Shown here piece by piece: positions 1 through 8,710 of a stretch of DNA of 64,000 bases. Within the stretch, counting starts at the first letter, position 1. Each line of letters starts with the position of its first letter. Source of the DNA: Burkholderiaceae bacterium. Its GTDB lineage: Bacteria > Pseudomonadota > Gammaproteobacteria > Burkholderiales > Burkholderiaceae_E. The stretch spans positions 1-64,000 of the forward strand of contig JAJPES010000056.1 of NCBI GenBank assembly GCA_021166725.1, in the 5' to 3' direction. The notes under the pieces are model-generated. The model searched no databases and was not told the origin of the DNA. It saw only the letters and a program-made list of their open reading frames with translations. The position numbers and the translations under genes were made by a program.

Positions 1-140
1 GCCTTCGCGAATTCTGGATGCTGTTCGCGATGGCGCTGCTCGTGCTCGGCCTGGGCGTCTATCCGAAGCCGGTCACCGACATGATGGACGCGTCGGTGCA
101 GGCGCTGCTGCAGCACGTTTCCCACTCGAAGCTCCAGTGA
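1..140 (+). CDS. nuoM: NADH-quinone oxidoreductase subunit M, C-terminal end (partial)
   Basis: This is the last 45 codons of a gene entering from the left edge, reading [21 protein letters not shown] and ending HSKLQ-stop at 138-140. A hydrophobic helix followed by a YPKPVTD-type tail is the usual C-terminus of NuoM, a proton-pumping membrane subunit of respiratory complex I. nuoN starts 10 bp downstream, which is the standard nuo order. The identification relies largely on that context because only the tail is visible. Confidence 0.85.
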   Translation, partial: LREFWMLFAMALLVLGLGVYPKPVTDMMDASVQALLQHVSHSKLQ

Positions 141-150
141 AGTTCGCGAG

Positions 151-1626
151 ATGAATCCTCAACTGCTCAACACCTGGGCGGCCGCGCCCGAGATCGCGCT
201 GCTGGCGGCGATCTGCGTGGTGCTGCTCGTCGATGCCTGGGTCCCGGCTGAGAAGCGGATCAGCACCGCCGGAATGTCGCTGATCGCGATCGCGATCCCG
301 ACGGTCATCACGCTGTGGCAGCTCGGCCAGCCGGTGCAGTACGCCTTCGGCGGCATGTACGTGGCCGATATCTTCGCGCACCTGCTGAAGCTGTCGTCGT
401 ACGTGTCGATGGCGGTGGTCATCATCTACGGCAACGCCTACGTGCGGGCGCGGCCGATTCCGCTCGGCGAGTTCCACACGCTGGTGCTGTTCTCGCTGCT
501 GGGCCAGATGGTGATGATGTCGGCGGCGAACAGGCTGGTCATCTACCTCGGGCTCGAGAGGATGTCGCTGGCGCTGTACGCGATGATCGCGCTGCAGCGC
601 GACGCGCGCCTGCCGGGCGAGGCGGCGATGAAGTACTTCGTGCTGGGCGCGCTGTCGTCGGGCTTCCTGCTGTACGGAATGTCGATGATCTACGGCGGCA
701 CCGGAAGCCTCGACCTCGCGCAGATCGCCACCGCCTACGCCTCCGGGCAGGCCGACTCCACCGTCTTCACCTTCGGCGTCGTGTTCATCGTCGCCGGTCT
801 CGCCTTCAAGCTCGGCGCGGTGCCGTTCCACATGTGGCTGCCCGACGTCTACCAGGGCGCGCACACGACGGCCACGCTCGTCGTCGCCACCGGCTCCAAG
901 CTCGCCGCCTTCGCGATTGCCTTCCGGCTGCTCGTCGAGGGACTGGTCGGCGTGGCCGCCGACTGGCAGCTGATGCTGATGATCCTCGCCGTGCTGTCGC
1001 TGGCGATCGGCAACATCGTCGCGGTGGCGCAGACCAACTTCAAGCGGATGCTCGCGTACTCGACGATCTCGCAGATCGGCTTCGTGCTGCTCGGGCTGCT
1101 CGCCGGCGTGGTCGACGGCAACATGTCGTCGGCGCCCACCGCGTACGGCGCTGCGCTGTTCTACCTCGTCACCTACGTGCTCACCACGCTGGGCACCTTC
1201 GGCCTGGTGCTGCTGCTCGCGCGTGCCGGCTTCGAAGCCGAGGAGATCGACGACCTGAAGGGACTGAACCGGCGCAGCCCGTGGCTCGCGCTGATGCTGT
1301 TGCTGATGATGTTCTCGCTCGCCGGCATTCCGCCGCTGGTGGGCTTCTACGCCAAGCTCGTCGTGCTCAAGGCGCTGATCGACGCGGGGCTGGTGTGGCT
1401 CGCCGTCGTCGCCGTCGTGTTCTCGCTGATCGGCGCGTTCTACTACGTGCGCGTCGTCAAGGCGATGTACTTCGACGAGCCGACGCAGACGGTGGCGATC
1501 GAGCCGCAACCGATGGCCAGCGCGACGATGGCGGTCAACGGCCTGGCGGTGCTGCTGCTGGGCATCGTTCCCGGACCGCTGATGGCCGCCTGCCTCGTGG
1601 CGATCCAGCAGGCGTTGGCCACCTAG
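151..1626 (+). CDS. nuoN: NADH-quinone oxidoreductase subunit N
   Basis: A 491-residue polytopic inner-membrane protein of complex I, one of the antiporter-like subunits that pump protons during NADH:quinone electron transfer. Hydrophobic segments run throughout, about 14 helices as expected for NuoN. Two family signatures are visible: [14 protein letters not shown] near residues 132-145, with the conserved helix glutamate, and [14 protein letters not shown] at 219-232, with the conserved lysine and the PFHxW motif. Length matches the family (about 480-500). It starts 10 bp after nuoM and is the last nuo gene here. The next gene is a Nudix hydrolase, with no small DUF2818 gene between them. 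Confidence 0.97.
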   Translation: MNPQLLNTWAAAPEIALLAAICVVLLVDAWVPAEKRISTAGMSLIAIAIPTVITLWQLGQPVQYAFGGMYVADIFAHLLKLSSYVSMAVVIIYGNAYVRARPIPLGEFHTLVLFSLLGQMVMMSAANRLVIYLGLERMSLALYAMIALQRDARLPGEAAMKYFVLGALSSGFLLYGMSMIYGGTGSLDLAQIATAYASGQADSTVFTFGVVFIVAGLAFKLGAVPFHMWLPDVYQGAHTTATLVVATGSKLAAFAIAFRLLVEGLVGVAADWQLMLMILAVLSLAIGNIVAVAQTNFKRMLAYSTISQIGFVLLGLLAGVVDGNMSSAPTAYGAALFYLVTYVLTTLGTFGLVLLLARAGFEAEEIDDLKGLNRRSPWLALMLLLMMFSLAGIPPLVGFYAKLVVLKALIDAGLVWLAVVAVVFSLIGAFYYVRVVKAMYFDEPTQTVAIEPQPMASATMAVNGLAVLLLGIVPGPLMAACLVAIQQALAT

Positions 1627-1648
1627 GAAGCTGTCGGACTATGCTGCG

Positions 1649-2257
1649 ATGAAGGACCTGCGCGAAACCACGATCGAGTCGCAGGTCGTCTACGACGGCA
1701 GCTTCCTGCAGATGCGGCGCGATCGCGTGCGGCTGCCCAACGGCCACGAGAGCGCGCGCGAATTCATCGTGCACCCGGGCGCGGCGACGATGATCCCGAT
1801 CTTCCCCGACGAGCGGATCCTCGTCGAACGGCAGTACCGCTATCCGGTCGGCCTGACGATGATCGAGATGCCCGCCGGCAAGATCGACCCGGGCGAAAGC
1901 GCGCTGCAGACCGCGAAGCGCGAACTCGTCGAGGAAACCGGCTACCTCGCGCGCGAATGGGCCTTCCTCACGCGGCTGCACCCGGCGATCGGCTTCGCCA
2001 CCGAGGTGATGGATCTGTTCCTGTGCCGGGATCTCGTGCAGACCGTGCACGACCCGGACGAGGACGAATTCCTCGAGATCGAGATCGTGCCGTTCGGCTG
2101 GTTGATGGACGAACTGCGCGCCGGGCGCCTCAGCGACGTCAAGACGCAGATCGCCACCTTCTGGCTCGAGCGGATGTTCTCGGGTGCGTGGCCGTGGCCG
2201 CAGTTCGAGCGGGCGGACCGCGACGGAGAAGCTGGCGCGAACGCGTCTCTGCCCTGA
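1649..2257 (+). CDS. Nudix hydrolase, ADP-ribose pyrophosphatase type
   Basis: A 202-residue protein with a complete Nudix box at residues 77-99: G, five residues, E, seven residues, REL, one residue, EE, one residue, G. The glutamates of REXXEE bind the catalytic metal. The spacing and the RQYRYPVG and EMPAGKIDPGE segments resemble the NudF/ADP-ribose pyrophosphatase group, which cleaves ADP-ribose to AMP and ribose-5-phosphate. It lies 22 bp after nuoN, so it is probably cotranscribed with the complex I genes, a common arrangement in Burkholderiales. Exact substrate is inferred. Its stop lies one base before the convergent Uma2 gene. Confidence 0.88.
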   Translation: MKDLRETTIESQVVYDGSFLQMRRDRVRLPNGHESAREFIVHPGAATMIPIFPDERILVERQYRYPVGLTMIEMPAGKIDPGESALQTAKRELVEETGYLAREWAFLTRLHPAIGFATEVMDLFLCRDLVQTVHDPDEDEFLEIEIVPFGWLMDELRAGRLSDVKTQIATFWLERMFSGAWPWPQFERADRDGEAGANASLP

Positions 2258-2258
2258 C

Positions 2259-2843
2259 TCAGCTTCCCGTCTCGAACAACTCGCCTGCTTCGATGCGCAC
2301 CTGCGGCAATGCGTTGCAGGCGGCCGCCTCGCCTGCTGGTAGCGCCTGCGAGTTGCGATAGCTGCCATCGACCGGCTCGCCATGAACGAGCAGCTGCTGT
2401 CGGCGCGCATCGATGATCCACATCTCCGGTACGCCGCTCTCGGCATAGAAGCGCAGTTTCACGTTGCGGTCGTAGCGCAGCGATGAGTCGGCCACCTCGA
2501 TGACGAGCCGCGTGCCAGGGGCGACCGGAACTGCGCTCATGTAGTCGTCGGCGCGCCAGCGCAGCAGCGAAAGATCGGGTTGCGGCTCGGTGACGTCGCT
2601 GAGGATCACCGAGTTTTGCGGCGAGACGACCGCACGCCCCGCGCAACGTTCGATCAGCAAACGGGTGAGCCGCGAAACCAGTCCTGCGTGCAGGCTTCCG
2701 ATCGGCGCCATCCGCATCAGCTCGCCGTCGATGAGTTCGATGCGATCGTTCTCGCCGAGGATGCCCACTTCGCCCATCCGATGGTATTGCTCGACGGTGA
2801 GCTTGAACCGGGTGGGTGGGATGTCGGTGATTACGGTACTCAT
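2259..2843 (-). CDS. Uma2 family putative endonuclease
   Basis: A 194-residue protein from the ATG at 2843, where the alignable sequence begins (TVEQYHRMGEVGIL). An upstream in-frame ATG would add 43 residues of low-quality sequence. It carries Uma2/DUF820 features: ELIDGELMRMAPIGSLHAGLV at the N-terminus, then the PD-(D/E)XK-like QPDLSLLR and LVIEVADSS, then VKLRFYAESGVPEMWIID. The probable metal ligands are the Asp of QPD and the Glu of IEVAD. Function within this fold (a nuclease on unknown DNA) is inferred. The gene is convergent with the Nudix gene and divergent from the RES pair. Confidence 0.85.
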   Translation of the reverse strand: MSTVITDIPPTRFKLTVEQYHRMGEVGILGENDRIELIDGELMRMAPIGSLHAGLVSRLTRLLIERCAGRAVVSPQNSVILSDVTEPQPDLSLLRWRADDYMSAVPVAPGTRLVIEVADSSLRYDRNVKLRFYAESGVPEMWIIDARRQQLLVHGEPVDGSYRNSQALPAGEAAACNALPQVRIEAGELFETGS

Positions 2844-2971
2844 GACAGGAGAGGGTCGCATCGACGGCGGGAACTTGCCATCGCTGGGATAGTCCGGACG
2901 TAGTGCAGAGCGGGGTCGACGAGGCGCACGGACCAGCAGAGCGCCATGAGTGCGGAAGATCCGGAATGTCA

Positions 2972-2999
2972 TTGCGATCTTGACGATACGATTTATAAT
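2972..2999 (+). promoter_or_regulatory. sigma70-type promoter of the RES pair
   Basis: TTGCGA at 2972-2977, a 16-bp spacer and a consensus TATAAT at 2994-2999 form one of the best promoter matches in the window, in a locally AT-richer stretch. Transcription would begin near 3006. That decides the start of the next gene: the ATG at 2946 lies upstream of the promoter, whereas GTG at 3030 follows a GAAGGAAG ribosome binding site at 3018-3025. Confidence 0.6.
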
Positions 3000-3029
3000 A
3001 TTGGCAAAAGTGGCAACGAAGGAAGTTGT

Positions 3030-3674
3030 GTGAGCGCCAGGTCTGCCGCCCGTTCGAAGGACCCGAAAAAGCCGGAACGGGTCCTGTCCATCACCCTACC
3101 GAGCGGCATCGATCCGGGGGCCGTTCCATCCGTGAGCGCCGCCATGGAGAAGGCGCTGACGCTGATGACGAACGTGGGAGATGTAGTGGTAGGGCGGGCC
3201 GATCGCCTGGCAGAGCTCGCGACCGGCCTCGCCGAGCCGTCGATGGATCTGGTCGAAGAGCGCACACGCAGGATGCGGACGATTCGCCAGGTATTCGAAG
3301 AAGGCGATTGGCTGACTGCGGAACAGATCAACGCGCTGCAGGCTTCGCCTCCTTCAAACAAGGCGCATCCTGCGAGCGACTGGAAGCGTCGCGGCCGGAT
3401 TTTCAGCGTGAACTATGGGGGCAGGGAGTACTTCCCTCGCTACGAGTTCGATGCGCTGTATCAGCCGCTGCCCGTCATCAAGGAAATTATCGCGGCGTTC
3501 GGCGACGTCGCCGACGCGTGGCAACTGGCCGCGTGGTTTCACTTTCCGTCGCCGTGGCTCGTCGTGCGCGACAGGCGGGGCGCACGCAACATCGCTCCGA
3601 GGGACGCGCTTGCGGACCGAGCCCGCGAAGTCGTCACCGCCGCAGCGAAGCGCTCGAGCAGTTACATCGCGTGA
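3030..3674 (+). CDS. Putative antitoxin partner of the RES-domain protein
   Basis: A 214-residue protein from GTG 3030, chosen because the promoter (2972-2999) and GAAGGAAG site sit directly in front of it. An ATG at 2946 gives 242 residues but precedes the promoter. The middle is helical and charged (MDLVEERTRRMRTIRQVFEE). The C-terminal part (FGDVADAWQLAAWFHFPSPW, then GARNIAPRDAL) loosely resembles the toxin-binding domain of MbcA/ParS/Xre antitoxins. No clear helix-turn-helix was seen. It ends in a GTGA overlap with the RES gene, so the two are translationally coupled. The antitoxin role is inferred from this pairing. Confidence 0.6.
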   Translation: MSARSAARSKDPKKPERVLSITLPSGIDPGAVPSVSAAMEKALTLMTNVGDVVVGRADRLAELATGLAEPSMDLVEERTRRMRTIRQVFEEGDWLTAEQINALQASPPSNKAHPASDWKRRGRIFSVNYGGREYFPRYEFDALYQPLPVIKEIIAAFGDVADAWQLAAWFHFPSPWLVVRDRRGARNIAPRDALADRAREVVTAAAKRSSSYIA

Positions 3675-4315
3675 GTTCCGGTCTGCGGGCGCCGGGTCCA
3701 AACGAGCGTTTCACCGTTCGGGCGGTAACGACGGCGGAAGTTCCGGTCTGGTACCACGTATACAGCGTGGCCGTACATCCCGCGACCGCAACGACCTTCT
3801 CCGAAGGTTGGGGCGATACGCGCTTCGCTCCCATCCAGCAGGCCGACGACACGCCGGTGCACACTTACTATGTCGCGAGCACGCGCGAGGCGGTCTATAT
3901 GGAGTCGGTGCTGCACAACGTCTCCCTGTTTCCGCCCGGCGTGTTCGAGGTCGCGTCGCTGGAGAATTTCCGTCTGGTGGAGCTTCGGCTGCCCTCGACG
4001 ATCGACTTCGTCAGCTTTCATACAAAGGATCTTCCTCGGCTGCGCCTGTCCCGCGCCCAGCTCATCGCCGACACCCCGACGGATTGCTATCCGCAAACAC
4101 GTGCCTGGTCGCAAGCGGCGTACGACCAGCGTCCGAGGGCACAAGCAATTGGCTACGGCTCGAAGCGAGACGATTCGGCGCGCTGCCTGATGCTGTTCCG
4201 CCAACGGCTGCCGAGCCCGCCTTTGGCGGTGCTCGAGGAGCACTGCGTGGCCGACGCGCCTTTTCGCAACGAGGTTCTGACGTTGGTTCGAAGCCTCGAA
4301 GTTCGCGAAATCTGA
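3671..4315 (+). CDS. RES family NAD+-degrading toxin
   Basis: A 214-residue protein starting at GTG 3671, in a GTGA overlap with the upstream partner. The RES signature is visible: an Arg in the N-terminal strand region (TRFAPI), YVASTREAVYMESVLHN with the T-R-E-A core, and a late ARCLMLFRQR strand. RES toxins fold like ADP-ribosyltransferases and deplete NAD+ by phosphorolysis or hydrolysis, and are neutralised by a cotranscribed antitoxin. The protein is of ordinary family length and looks intact. The family assignment comes from the motif; toxicity in this organism is inferred. Confidence 0.8.
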   Translation: MSSGLRAPGPNERFTVRAVTTAEVPVWYHVYSVAVHPATATTFSEGWGDTRFAPIQQADDTPVHTYYVASTREAVYMESVLHNVSLFPPGVFEVASLENFRLVELRLPSTIDFVSFHTKDLPRLRLSRAQLIADTPTDCYPQTRAWSQAAYDQRPRAQAIGYGSKRDDSARCLMLFRQRLPSPPLAVLEEHCVADAPFRNEVLTLVRSLEVREI

Positions 4316-4356
4316 TCGACGCTGTCGGTTCGCGGTCGAAGAAGAAGACGCCCAGG

Positions 4357-4444
4357 TGGCGGAAGAGGTGGGATTCGAACCCACGGACGGTCGCCCGTCG
4401 CCGGTTTTCAAGACCGGTGCCTTAAGCCGCTCGGCCACTCTTCC
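4357..4444 (-). tRNA. tRNA-Ser(UGA)
   Basis: On the minus strand an 88-nt cloverleaf begins GGAAGAGTGGCCGAG. It has acceptor stem GGAAGAG/CTCTTCC, anticodon loop CTTGAAA giving UGA, a long variable arm typical of serine tRNAs, the T-loop GTTCGAATCC, discriminator G and an encoded CCA. The RES gene ends 41 bp away and the DUF4382 gene starts 152 bp away on the other strand. Confidence 0.97.
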
Positions 4445-4596
4445 ACAGGGGCCAAGAGTATAGAGCCTGCGGCCGCTCGAATGCCGATGCCGGCCGTCGG
4501 TCGGGGCCCTGACTTTCGTCACACAAGGTGCAACTCGCATCCAACGCAGAATCGCGCGATCGGAGGACCGGCCCTCCCATCTCGCGAGGCTTCACG

Positions 4597-5757
4597 ATGA
4601 TCCGTTTCATCCGCCGTGGTTCGATGATCGCCGTTGCTGCCGTAGTTGCCGCCTGCGGGAGCGGAGGTGGCGGAGGCGGCGGCACCGGCACGCTCGGCGT
4701 GTCGCTCACCGACGCGCCGGCCTGCGGCTACGACAACGTCTGGGTGACCGTGACCAAGGTGCGCGTGCACAAGGCGGAAGGCGCGAGCGACGAGGACTCG
4801 GGGTGGTCGGAGGTTCTCGTCGACGGCGGCGCCGGCCGTCGCATCGATCTGCTTTCGCTGCAGAACGGCGTGCTGGCCGATCTCGGCCAGACGTCGCTCC
4901 CGGAAGGTCATTACACACAGGTGCGCCTGGTACTTTCCGAGGCCAACGGGGCGAACCAGATCACGCTGACCGGCAATCCCACGCCGATCTCGCTCGACAC
5001 GCCCAGCGCGCAGCAGAGCGGCCTGAAGTTGAAGCACGGCTTCGACGTCGCCGCGGGCGAGGAGGTCGATCTCGTTCTCGACTTCGACGCCTGCAAGTCG
5101 ATCGTCAAGCGTGGGGGCCAGGACCGGTACAACCTCAAGCCGGTTGTCTCGGTGCTGCCGATCTCGGTAGGGTCCATCGAAGGCGCGGCCGTCGCCGCTG
5201 CCGGGGCAGACGATGCCTGGGCGTCGCTGCAGAAGACCGATCCGACGACCGGCGAGGTGACGATCGTGCGCGCGACGACCGTGCGCGACGACGGCACGTG
5301 GAAGCTGTCGCCTGTTCCGGTGTCGTCGTCTTCCGGCTACAACCTGGTGATCGGCGCCCCCGGCTACGCGAACGTCGTCTTCACCAACGTGCCGGTGCAA
5401 AGCGGTGTTGCTACCGCGGTGCCGGGCGTGACGCTCGTCGCTTCGACGGCTCGCAGGATCGAGGGCACCATCACGTCGGCCGGCGCGAACAACTCGGCGC
5501 AGGCGTTGCAGGAGGTCGCGACCGGCGTGGTCATCGAGGCAGACTTCGCCACCGCGGATGCGGACACCGGGGAATACGCGATGTCGGTGCCGTCCGGCGC
5601 AGCGCGCGTTGCTCCGTACGCCGCATCCTCGCCCGCATTCGTCACCGGCTCGAATGCCGGTCAGTACGTTGTTCGGGCGAGCGATGGCACGGCCTCGACG
5701 GATGCACCGGCCGACGTGAGCGCCGGCGACGTAGTCGATCTAGACTTCACGTTCTGA
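4597..5757 (+). CDS. DUF4382 domain-containing lipoprotein
   Basis: A 386-residue protein from ATG 4597, where a basic n-region (MIRFIRRGSM) begins a lipoprotein signal peptide; an earlier in-frame ATG at 4528 would bury it. The lipobox VAAC is followed by a Gly-rich tether (GSGGGGGGGTG). The DUF4382 signature is clear: TGTLGVSLTDAPACGYDNVWVTVTKV, then GGAGRRIDLLSL, LPEGHYTQVRLVL and LDFDACKSIV. The second half resembles carboxypeptidase-regulatory beta-sandwich repeats (GEVTIVRATTVRDDGTWKLS and RIEGTITSAGANN). Probable location is the periplasmic or outer face of an outer membrane; molecular function is unknown. Confidence 0.88.
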   Translation: MIRFIRRGSMIAVAAVVAACGSGGGGGGGTGTLGVSLTDAPACGYDNVWVTVTKVRVHKAEGASDEDSGWSEVLVDGGAGRRIDLLSLQNGVLADLGQTSLPEGHYTQVRLVLSEANGANQITLTGNPTPISLDTPSAQQSGLKLKHGFDVAAGEEVDLVLDFDACKSIVKRGGQDRYNLKPVVSVLPISVGSIEGAAVAAAGADDAWASLQKTDPTTGEVTIVRATTVRDDGTWKLSPVPVSSSSGYNLVIGAPGYANVVFTNVPVQSGVATAVPGVTLVASTARRIEGTITSAGANNSAQALQEVATGVVIEADFATADADTGEYAMSVPSGAARVAPYAASSPAFVTGSNAGQYVVRASDGTASTDAPADVSAGDVVDLDFTF

Positions 5758-6966
5758 CTACGTTGTACCTTCGCCCGTCGGCCCGCTCGCCGACGGGCTT
5801 TCCGGATGGCCGGCAGTATGCGCCAGCGGCAGCCGAAGCGCGAAGACGCTGCCCAGGCCGACGCCCGGGCTGCGCGCCTCGATGCCGCCGCCATGCATCA
5901 CGGCGAGTTCCTTGACGACGGCCAGTCCCACGCCCAGGCCGGGCGCCGTGGTGCGTGCGTCGTCGCGCGTGAACAACTCGAAGATGTGCGGCAGCACTTC
6001 CGGTGCTATGCCCATGCCGTCGTCGGTCACGCGGATCACCGCCACGTCGCCTTCGACCGTTGCGCTGATCGTGACGTGTCCGCCGGGCTGCGTGAACTTG
6101 ATTGCATTGCCGAGCAGGTTCAGCAGCATCTGCTGAAGCCGTTGCGGATCGGCGTCGACTGCGAAGCGGATCAGCGGATAGGTGCAGGCGAGGACCTGCC
6201 CCCGTTCCTCTGCCGCGCCGCGCACCGCTGCTACCGCCTCGTCGAGCGCATCCTGGACGACGATCGGCCGTCGCTGCAGCGTGAAGCGCTGCGGTGCGGG
6301 ATGCCAGGCGCCCGACAGGTCGTCGAGCAGTTTCGACATCGTATCGAGCTGGCGCTGCAGGATGTCGAGCGAGCGTCGACGAACCGCTTCCTCGCTGGCC
6401 ATGCCGATCAGCGTCGCGGCATTCTGCATCGGCGCGAGAGCGTTGCGCATCTCGTGGGCGATCGAGATCAGGTATTCCGATCGATGGTCGTACTCGCTCT
6501 CGCGTGAGGCGAGCCGGTTCTGCATCGCGATGATCTGCGTACGCAGGTCGGTGCGATCGCGCATCAGCTTGAGGAGCCGCGTGATTCGTCCGTCGGCGTC
6601 GCGTACTGCCGACAGCACACCGCTCCCCCAGAAGCGGCTGCCATCCTTGCGCAGGTGCCAGCGATCGTCCTCCGACCGGCCGGCGGCGAGGGCGGTGCGG
6701 ATCTCCTGGCGATCGAGGCCCATGCGCCGATCTTCCGGCGTGAAGATCTCGGCGACGTCCATGCCGATCGCCTCGCTCTCCTCGTAGCCGAAGAGACGCG
6801 TGGCCGCGCCGAGCCACCCCTCGATGACGCCGTCCGGGCGCACGACGAGGAGCGCGTGCTCGGTGGCATGCTGCAGGAAACTCGCGATCCACTGCTGGAC
6901 GTCGGTCTGGGGCGCGGTGGTCATGAGAACGACAGGCTTGTAATGAAGCTGCTCGTGGTCCTGCAT
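5758..6966 (-). CDS. PAS domain-containing sensor histidine kinase
   Basis: A 402-residue soluble kinase without membrane segments. Residues about 26-140 form a PAS/PAC sensor (ALLVVRPDGVIEGWLGAATR through WHLRKDGSRFWGSG). The HisKA helix carries the phospho-acceptor in SIAHEMRNALAP (His171). The ATPase domain has N-box LLGNAIKF (Asn288), G1 DDGMG (316-320) and G2 GLGVGLA (344-350). No receiver domain and no adjacent response regulator are present, so it is an orphan kinase. ATG 6924 (MTTAPQT) is an alternative start; neither start has a strong ribosome binding site. Confidence 0.9.
   Translation of the reverse strand: MQDHEQLHYKPVVLMTTAPQTDVQQWIASFLQHATEHALLVVRPDGVIEGWLGAATRLFGYEESEAIGMDVAEIFTPEDRRMGLDRQEIRTALAAGRSEDDRWHLRKDGSRFWGSGVLSAVRDADGRITRLLKLMRDRTDLRTQIIAMQNRLASRESEYDHRSEYLISIAHEMRNALAPMQNAATLIGMASEEAVRRRSLDILQRQLDTMSKLLDDLSGAWHPAPQRFTLQRRPIVVQDALDEAVAAVRGAAEERGQVLACTYPLIRFAVDADPQRLQQMLLNLLGNAIKFTQPGGHVTISATVEGDVAVIRVTDDGMGIAPEVLPHIFELFTRDDARTTAPGLGVGLAVVKELAVMHGGGIEARSPGVGLGSVFALRLPLAHTAGHPESPSASGPTGEGTT
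5774..5797 (+). terminator. Stem-loop after the DUF4382 gene
   Basis: CCCGTCGG and CCGACGGG form an 8-bp perfect stem with an 8-nt loop, 16 bp after the DUF4382 stop and followed by CTTTCC. The T-run is short, and the stem lies inside the 3' end of the convergent kinase gene, so this is a weak or bidirectional terminator candidate. Confidence 0.4.
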
Positions 6967-7053
6967 GGCTGATGCCCGATGTCGGTCGTGTCGGGCAAGC
7001 TAGAATCGACCGGGCGGTCCGCCCCCTCGGCGCCGCGTACTCCGGGAGATCCG

Positions 7054-8034
7054 ATGAAAGCCGTCGTCTGCAGGCAATGGGGCCCGCCCGAGTCGCTGGT
7101 CGTCGAGGAAGTGCCGTCGCCGACGCCCGCGGCCGGTGAAGTGCTGATCGACGTGCACGCGGCCGGCGTCAATTTCCCCGACTCGCTGATCATCCAGAAG
7201 AAATACCAGGTACAGCCGCCGCTGCCGTTCAGTCCGGGCGCTGAGGTGGCGGGCGTCGTGCATTCGGTGGGCGAGGGCGTCAGCCAATGGAAAGCGGGCG
7301 ATCGCGTGATTGCCAATGCGCCGTGGGGCGGATACGCCGAGCAGATCGTGGTGAATGCGCAGCGGCTCGTTCCGATGCCCGAACGGATGGATTTCGCCAC
7401 CGCCTCGGCCTACGTGCTCGCCTACGGCACGAGCCTGTTCGCGCTGAAGGACCGCGCGAAGCTGCAGCCTGGCGAGACGCTGCTCGTGCTCGGCGCCGCC
7501 GGCGGCGTGGGCATCGCAGCGGTGGAAATCGGCAAGTCGATGGGCGCGCATGTGATCGCCTGCGCATCCAGCGAGGAAAAGCTCGCGCTGTGTCGCGAGC
7601 ACGGTGCCGATGCGACGATCGACTACGCGCGCGAGAACCTGCGCGAGCGCATTGCTGCGCTCACCGGCGGGAACGGGCCCGACGTCGTCTACGACCCGGT
7701 GGGCGGCGAACTGACCGAACAGGCGTTTCGCTCGATCGCATGGGAGGGACGACACCTCGTCATCGGCTTCGCCGCCGGAGAGATTCCGAAGATGCCGCTG
7801 AACCTGCCGCTGTTGAAGACGGCGTCGCTGGTCGGCGCGTTCTGGGGCAATTTCATCCAGCGCGATCCGAAGCGCACGCGCGAGCACATGAAGGAACTGT
7901 TCGGGCTGTACGCGTCCGGCAAGGTTCACCCGCCGGTGACGCATCGCTATCCGCTCGAGCAGGCGGGGCAGGCGCTGCGCGACGTGATGGAACGGCGCGT
8001 GAAGGGGAAAGTCGTCATCCTGCCGAGGGGTTGA
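7054..8034 (+). CDS. NADPH:quinone oxidoreductase family (zinc-independent MDR) protein
   Basis: A 326-residue medium-chain reductase from ATG 7054, preceded by GGGAG; a longer in-frame start at 6979 gives a non-conserved extension. The GroES-like domain (MKAVVCRQWGPPESLVVEEV) is followed by the Rossmann fold with the AAGGVGIAAVEI nucleotide-binding loop. GADATIDYARENLRERI and GPDVVYDPVGGE are typical of quinone oxidoreductase (QOR)-like enzymes. No structural or catalytic zinc cysteine cluster is seen. The reaction is NADPH-dependent reduction of a quinone or enone, with the actual substrate unknown. Its end overlaps the convergent isomerase gene by 20 bp. Confidence 0.9.
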   Translation: MKAVVCRQWGPPESLVVEEVPSPTPAAGEVLIDVHAAGVNFPDSLIIQKKYQVQPPLPFSPGAEVAGVVHSVGEGVSQWKAGDRVIANAPWGGYAEQIVVNAQRLVPMPERMDFATASAYVLAYGTSLFALKDRAKLQPGETLLVLGAAGGVGIAAVEIGKSMGAHVIACASSEEKLALCREHGADATIDYARENLRERIAALTGGNGPDVVYDPVGGELTEQAFRSIAWEGRHLVIGFAAGEIPKMPLNLPLLKTASLVGAFWGNFIQRDPKRTREHMKELFGLYASGKVHPPVTHRYPLEQAGQALRDVMERRVKGKVVILPRG

Positions 8035-8710
8035 GCGACGGCGGGCGCTGCGCGCGTTCGGGCTGCGCTGGCCGCACGCCTTCGCGCTGCACGCCCTCCG
8101 GCATCGCACGAGCGGCGCGCAGCGCATCGGACGCGAAGAACGCATCGCCGTCGAGGCGCGCGACGATCATCGGCATCGCATCGAAGCCCCAATAGCGTTC
8201 GCCGTCGATCACGCAGGTGGGTACACCGAACACGCCGGCGGCGATCGCCTGGTCGGTGTTCGCACGCAGCTTCTGCTTGACCTGCGCCGATTCGAGCATC
8301 TCGGGCCCTACGCCCAGTTCGTCGAGCAACATCGCGAATGCGTCGCGCTCGGTGGGCAAGTGCCCCTGGCGCCAGACGAAGGCGAACAGGCGTCGAACGA
8401 CGTCCAGCTCGCTGCCGAGTGCGATCGCCAGGCGCAGCAGCGGCAGCGGCACGAACGGGTGCATCGGCGGCAGCTTCAACGCGATGTCGTTCGCATGCGC
8501 GATCCACGCTACGTGCTCGAAGGTCCATTGGCGCTTCGGTGCGATCTCCGCCGGGCCGACGTTGCCCCAGTGCTCGAGCAATCCGGCGAAGAGCACCGGC
8601 CGGCAGCGCAGCGTAGCCCGCTCGGCGATGCGTTCGAGCTGGGTGCTCTGCAGATACGCGAACGGCGAAACGAAGTCGAAGTACCAGTCGACGACGATGT
8701 CGTGCTTCAT
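8015..8710 (-). CDS. 2-hydroxychromene-2-carboxylate isomerase family (DsbA-fold) protein
   Basis: A 231-residue thioredoxin-fold protein of the DsbA/kappa-GST group. The start WYFDFVSPFAYLQSTQLERI matches the family: the Ser of SPFAY is the glutathione-activating residue, in place of a CxxC. The later segment GVFGVPTCVIDGERYWGFDAM is the conserved cis-Pro loop. Members isomerise 2-hydroxychromene-2-carboxylate in naphthalene breakdown, but many homologues act elsewhere, so the reaction is uncertain. The last 30 residues are a charged tail unlike the family core. Start and stop overlap (ATGA) with the upstream crotonase, so the two are probably one operon. Confidence 0.85.
   Translation of the reverse strand: MKHDIVVDWYFDFVSPFAYLQSTQLERIAERATLRCRPVLFAGLLEHWGNVGPAEIAPKRQWTFEHVAWIAHANDIALKLPPMHPFVPLPLLRLAIALGSELDVVRRLFAFVWRQGHLPTERDAFAMLLDELGVGPEMLESAQVKQKLRANTDQAIAAGVFGVPTCVIDGERYWGFDAMPMIVARLDGDAFFASDALRAARAMPEGVQREGVRPAQPERAQRPPSLNPSAG

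Noticed and set aside
73-1509. Open frame of 478 codons antisense to nuoN
   Set aside because: Arg/His/Glu-rich, no domain, no ribosome binding site; it is the usual third-position GC shadow of the plus-strand gene.
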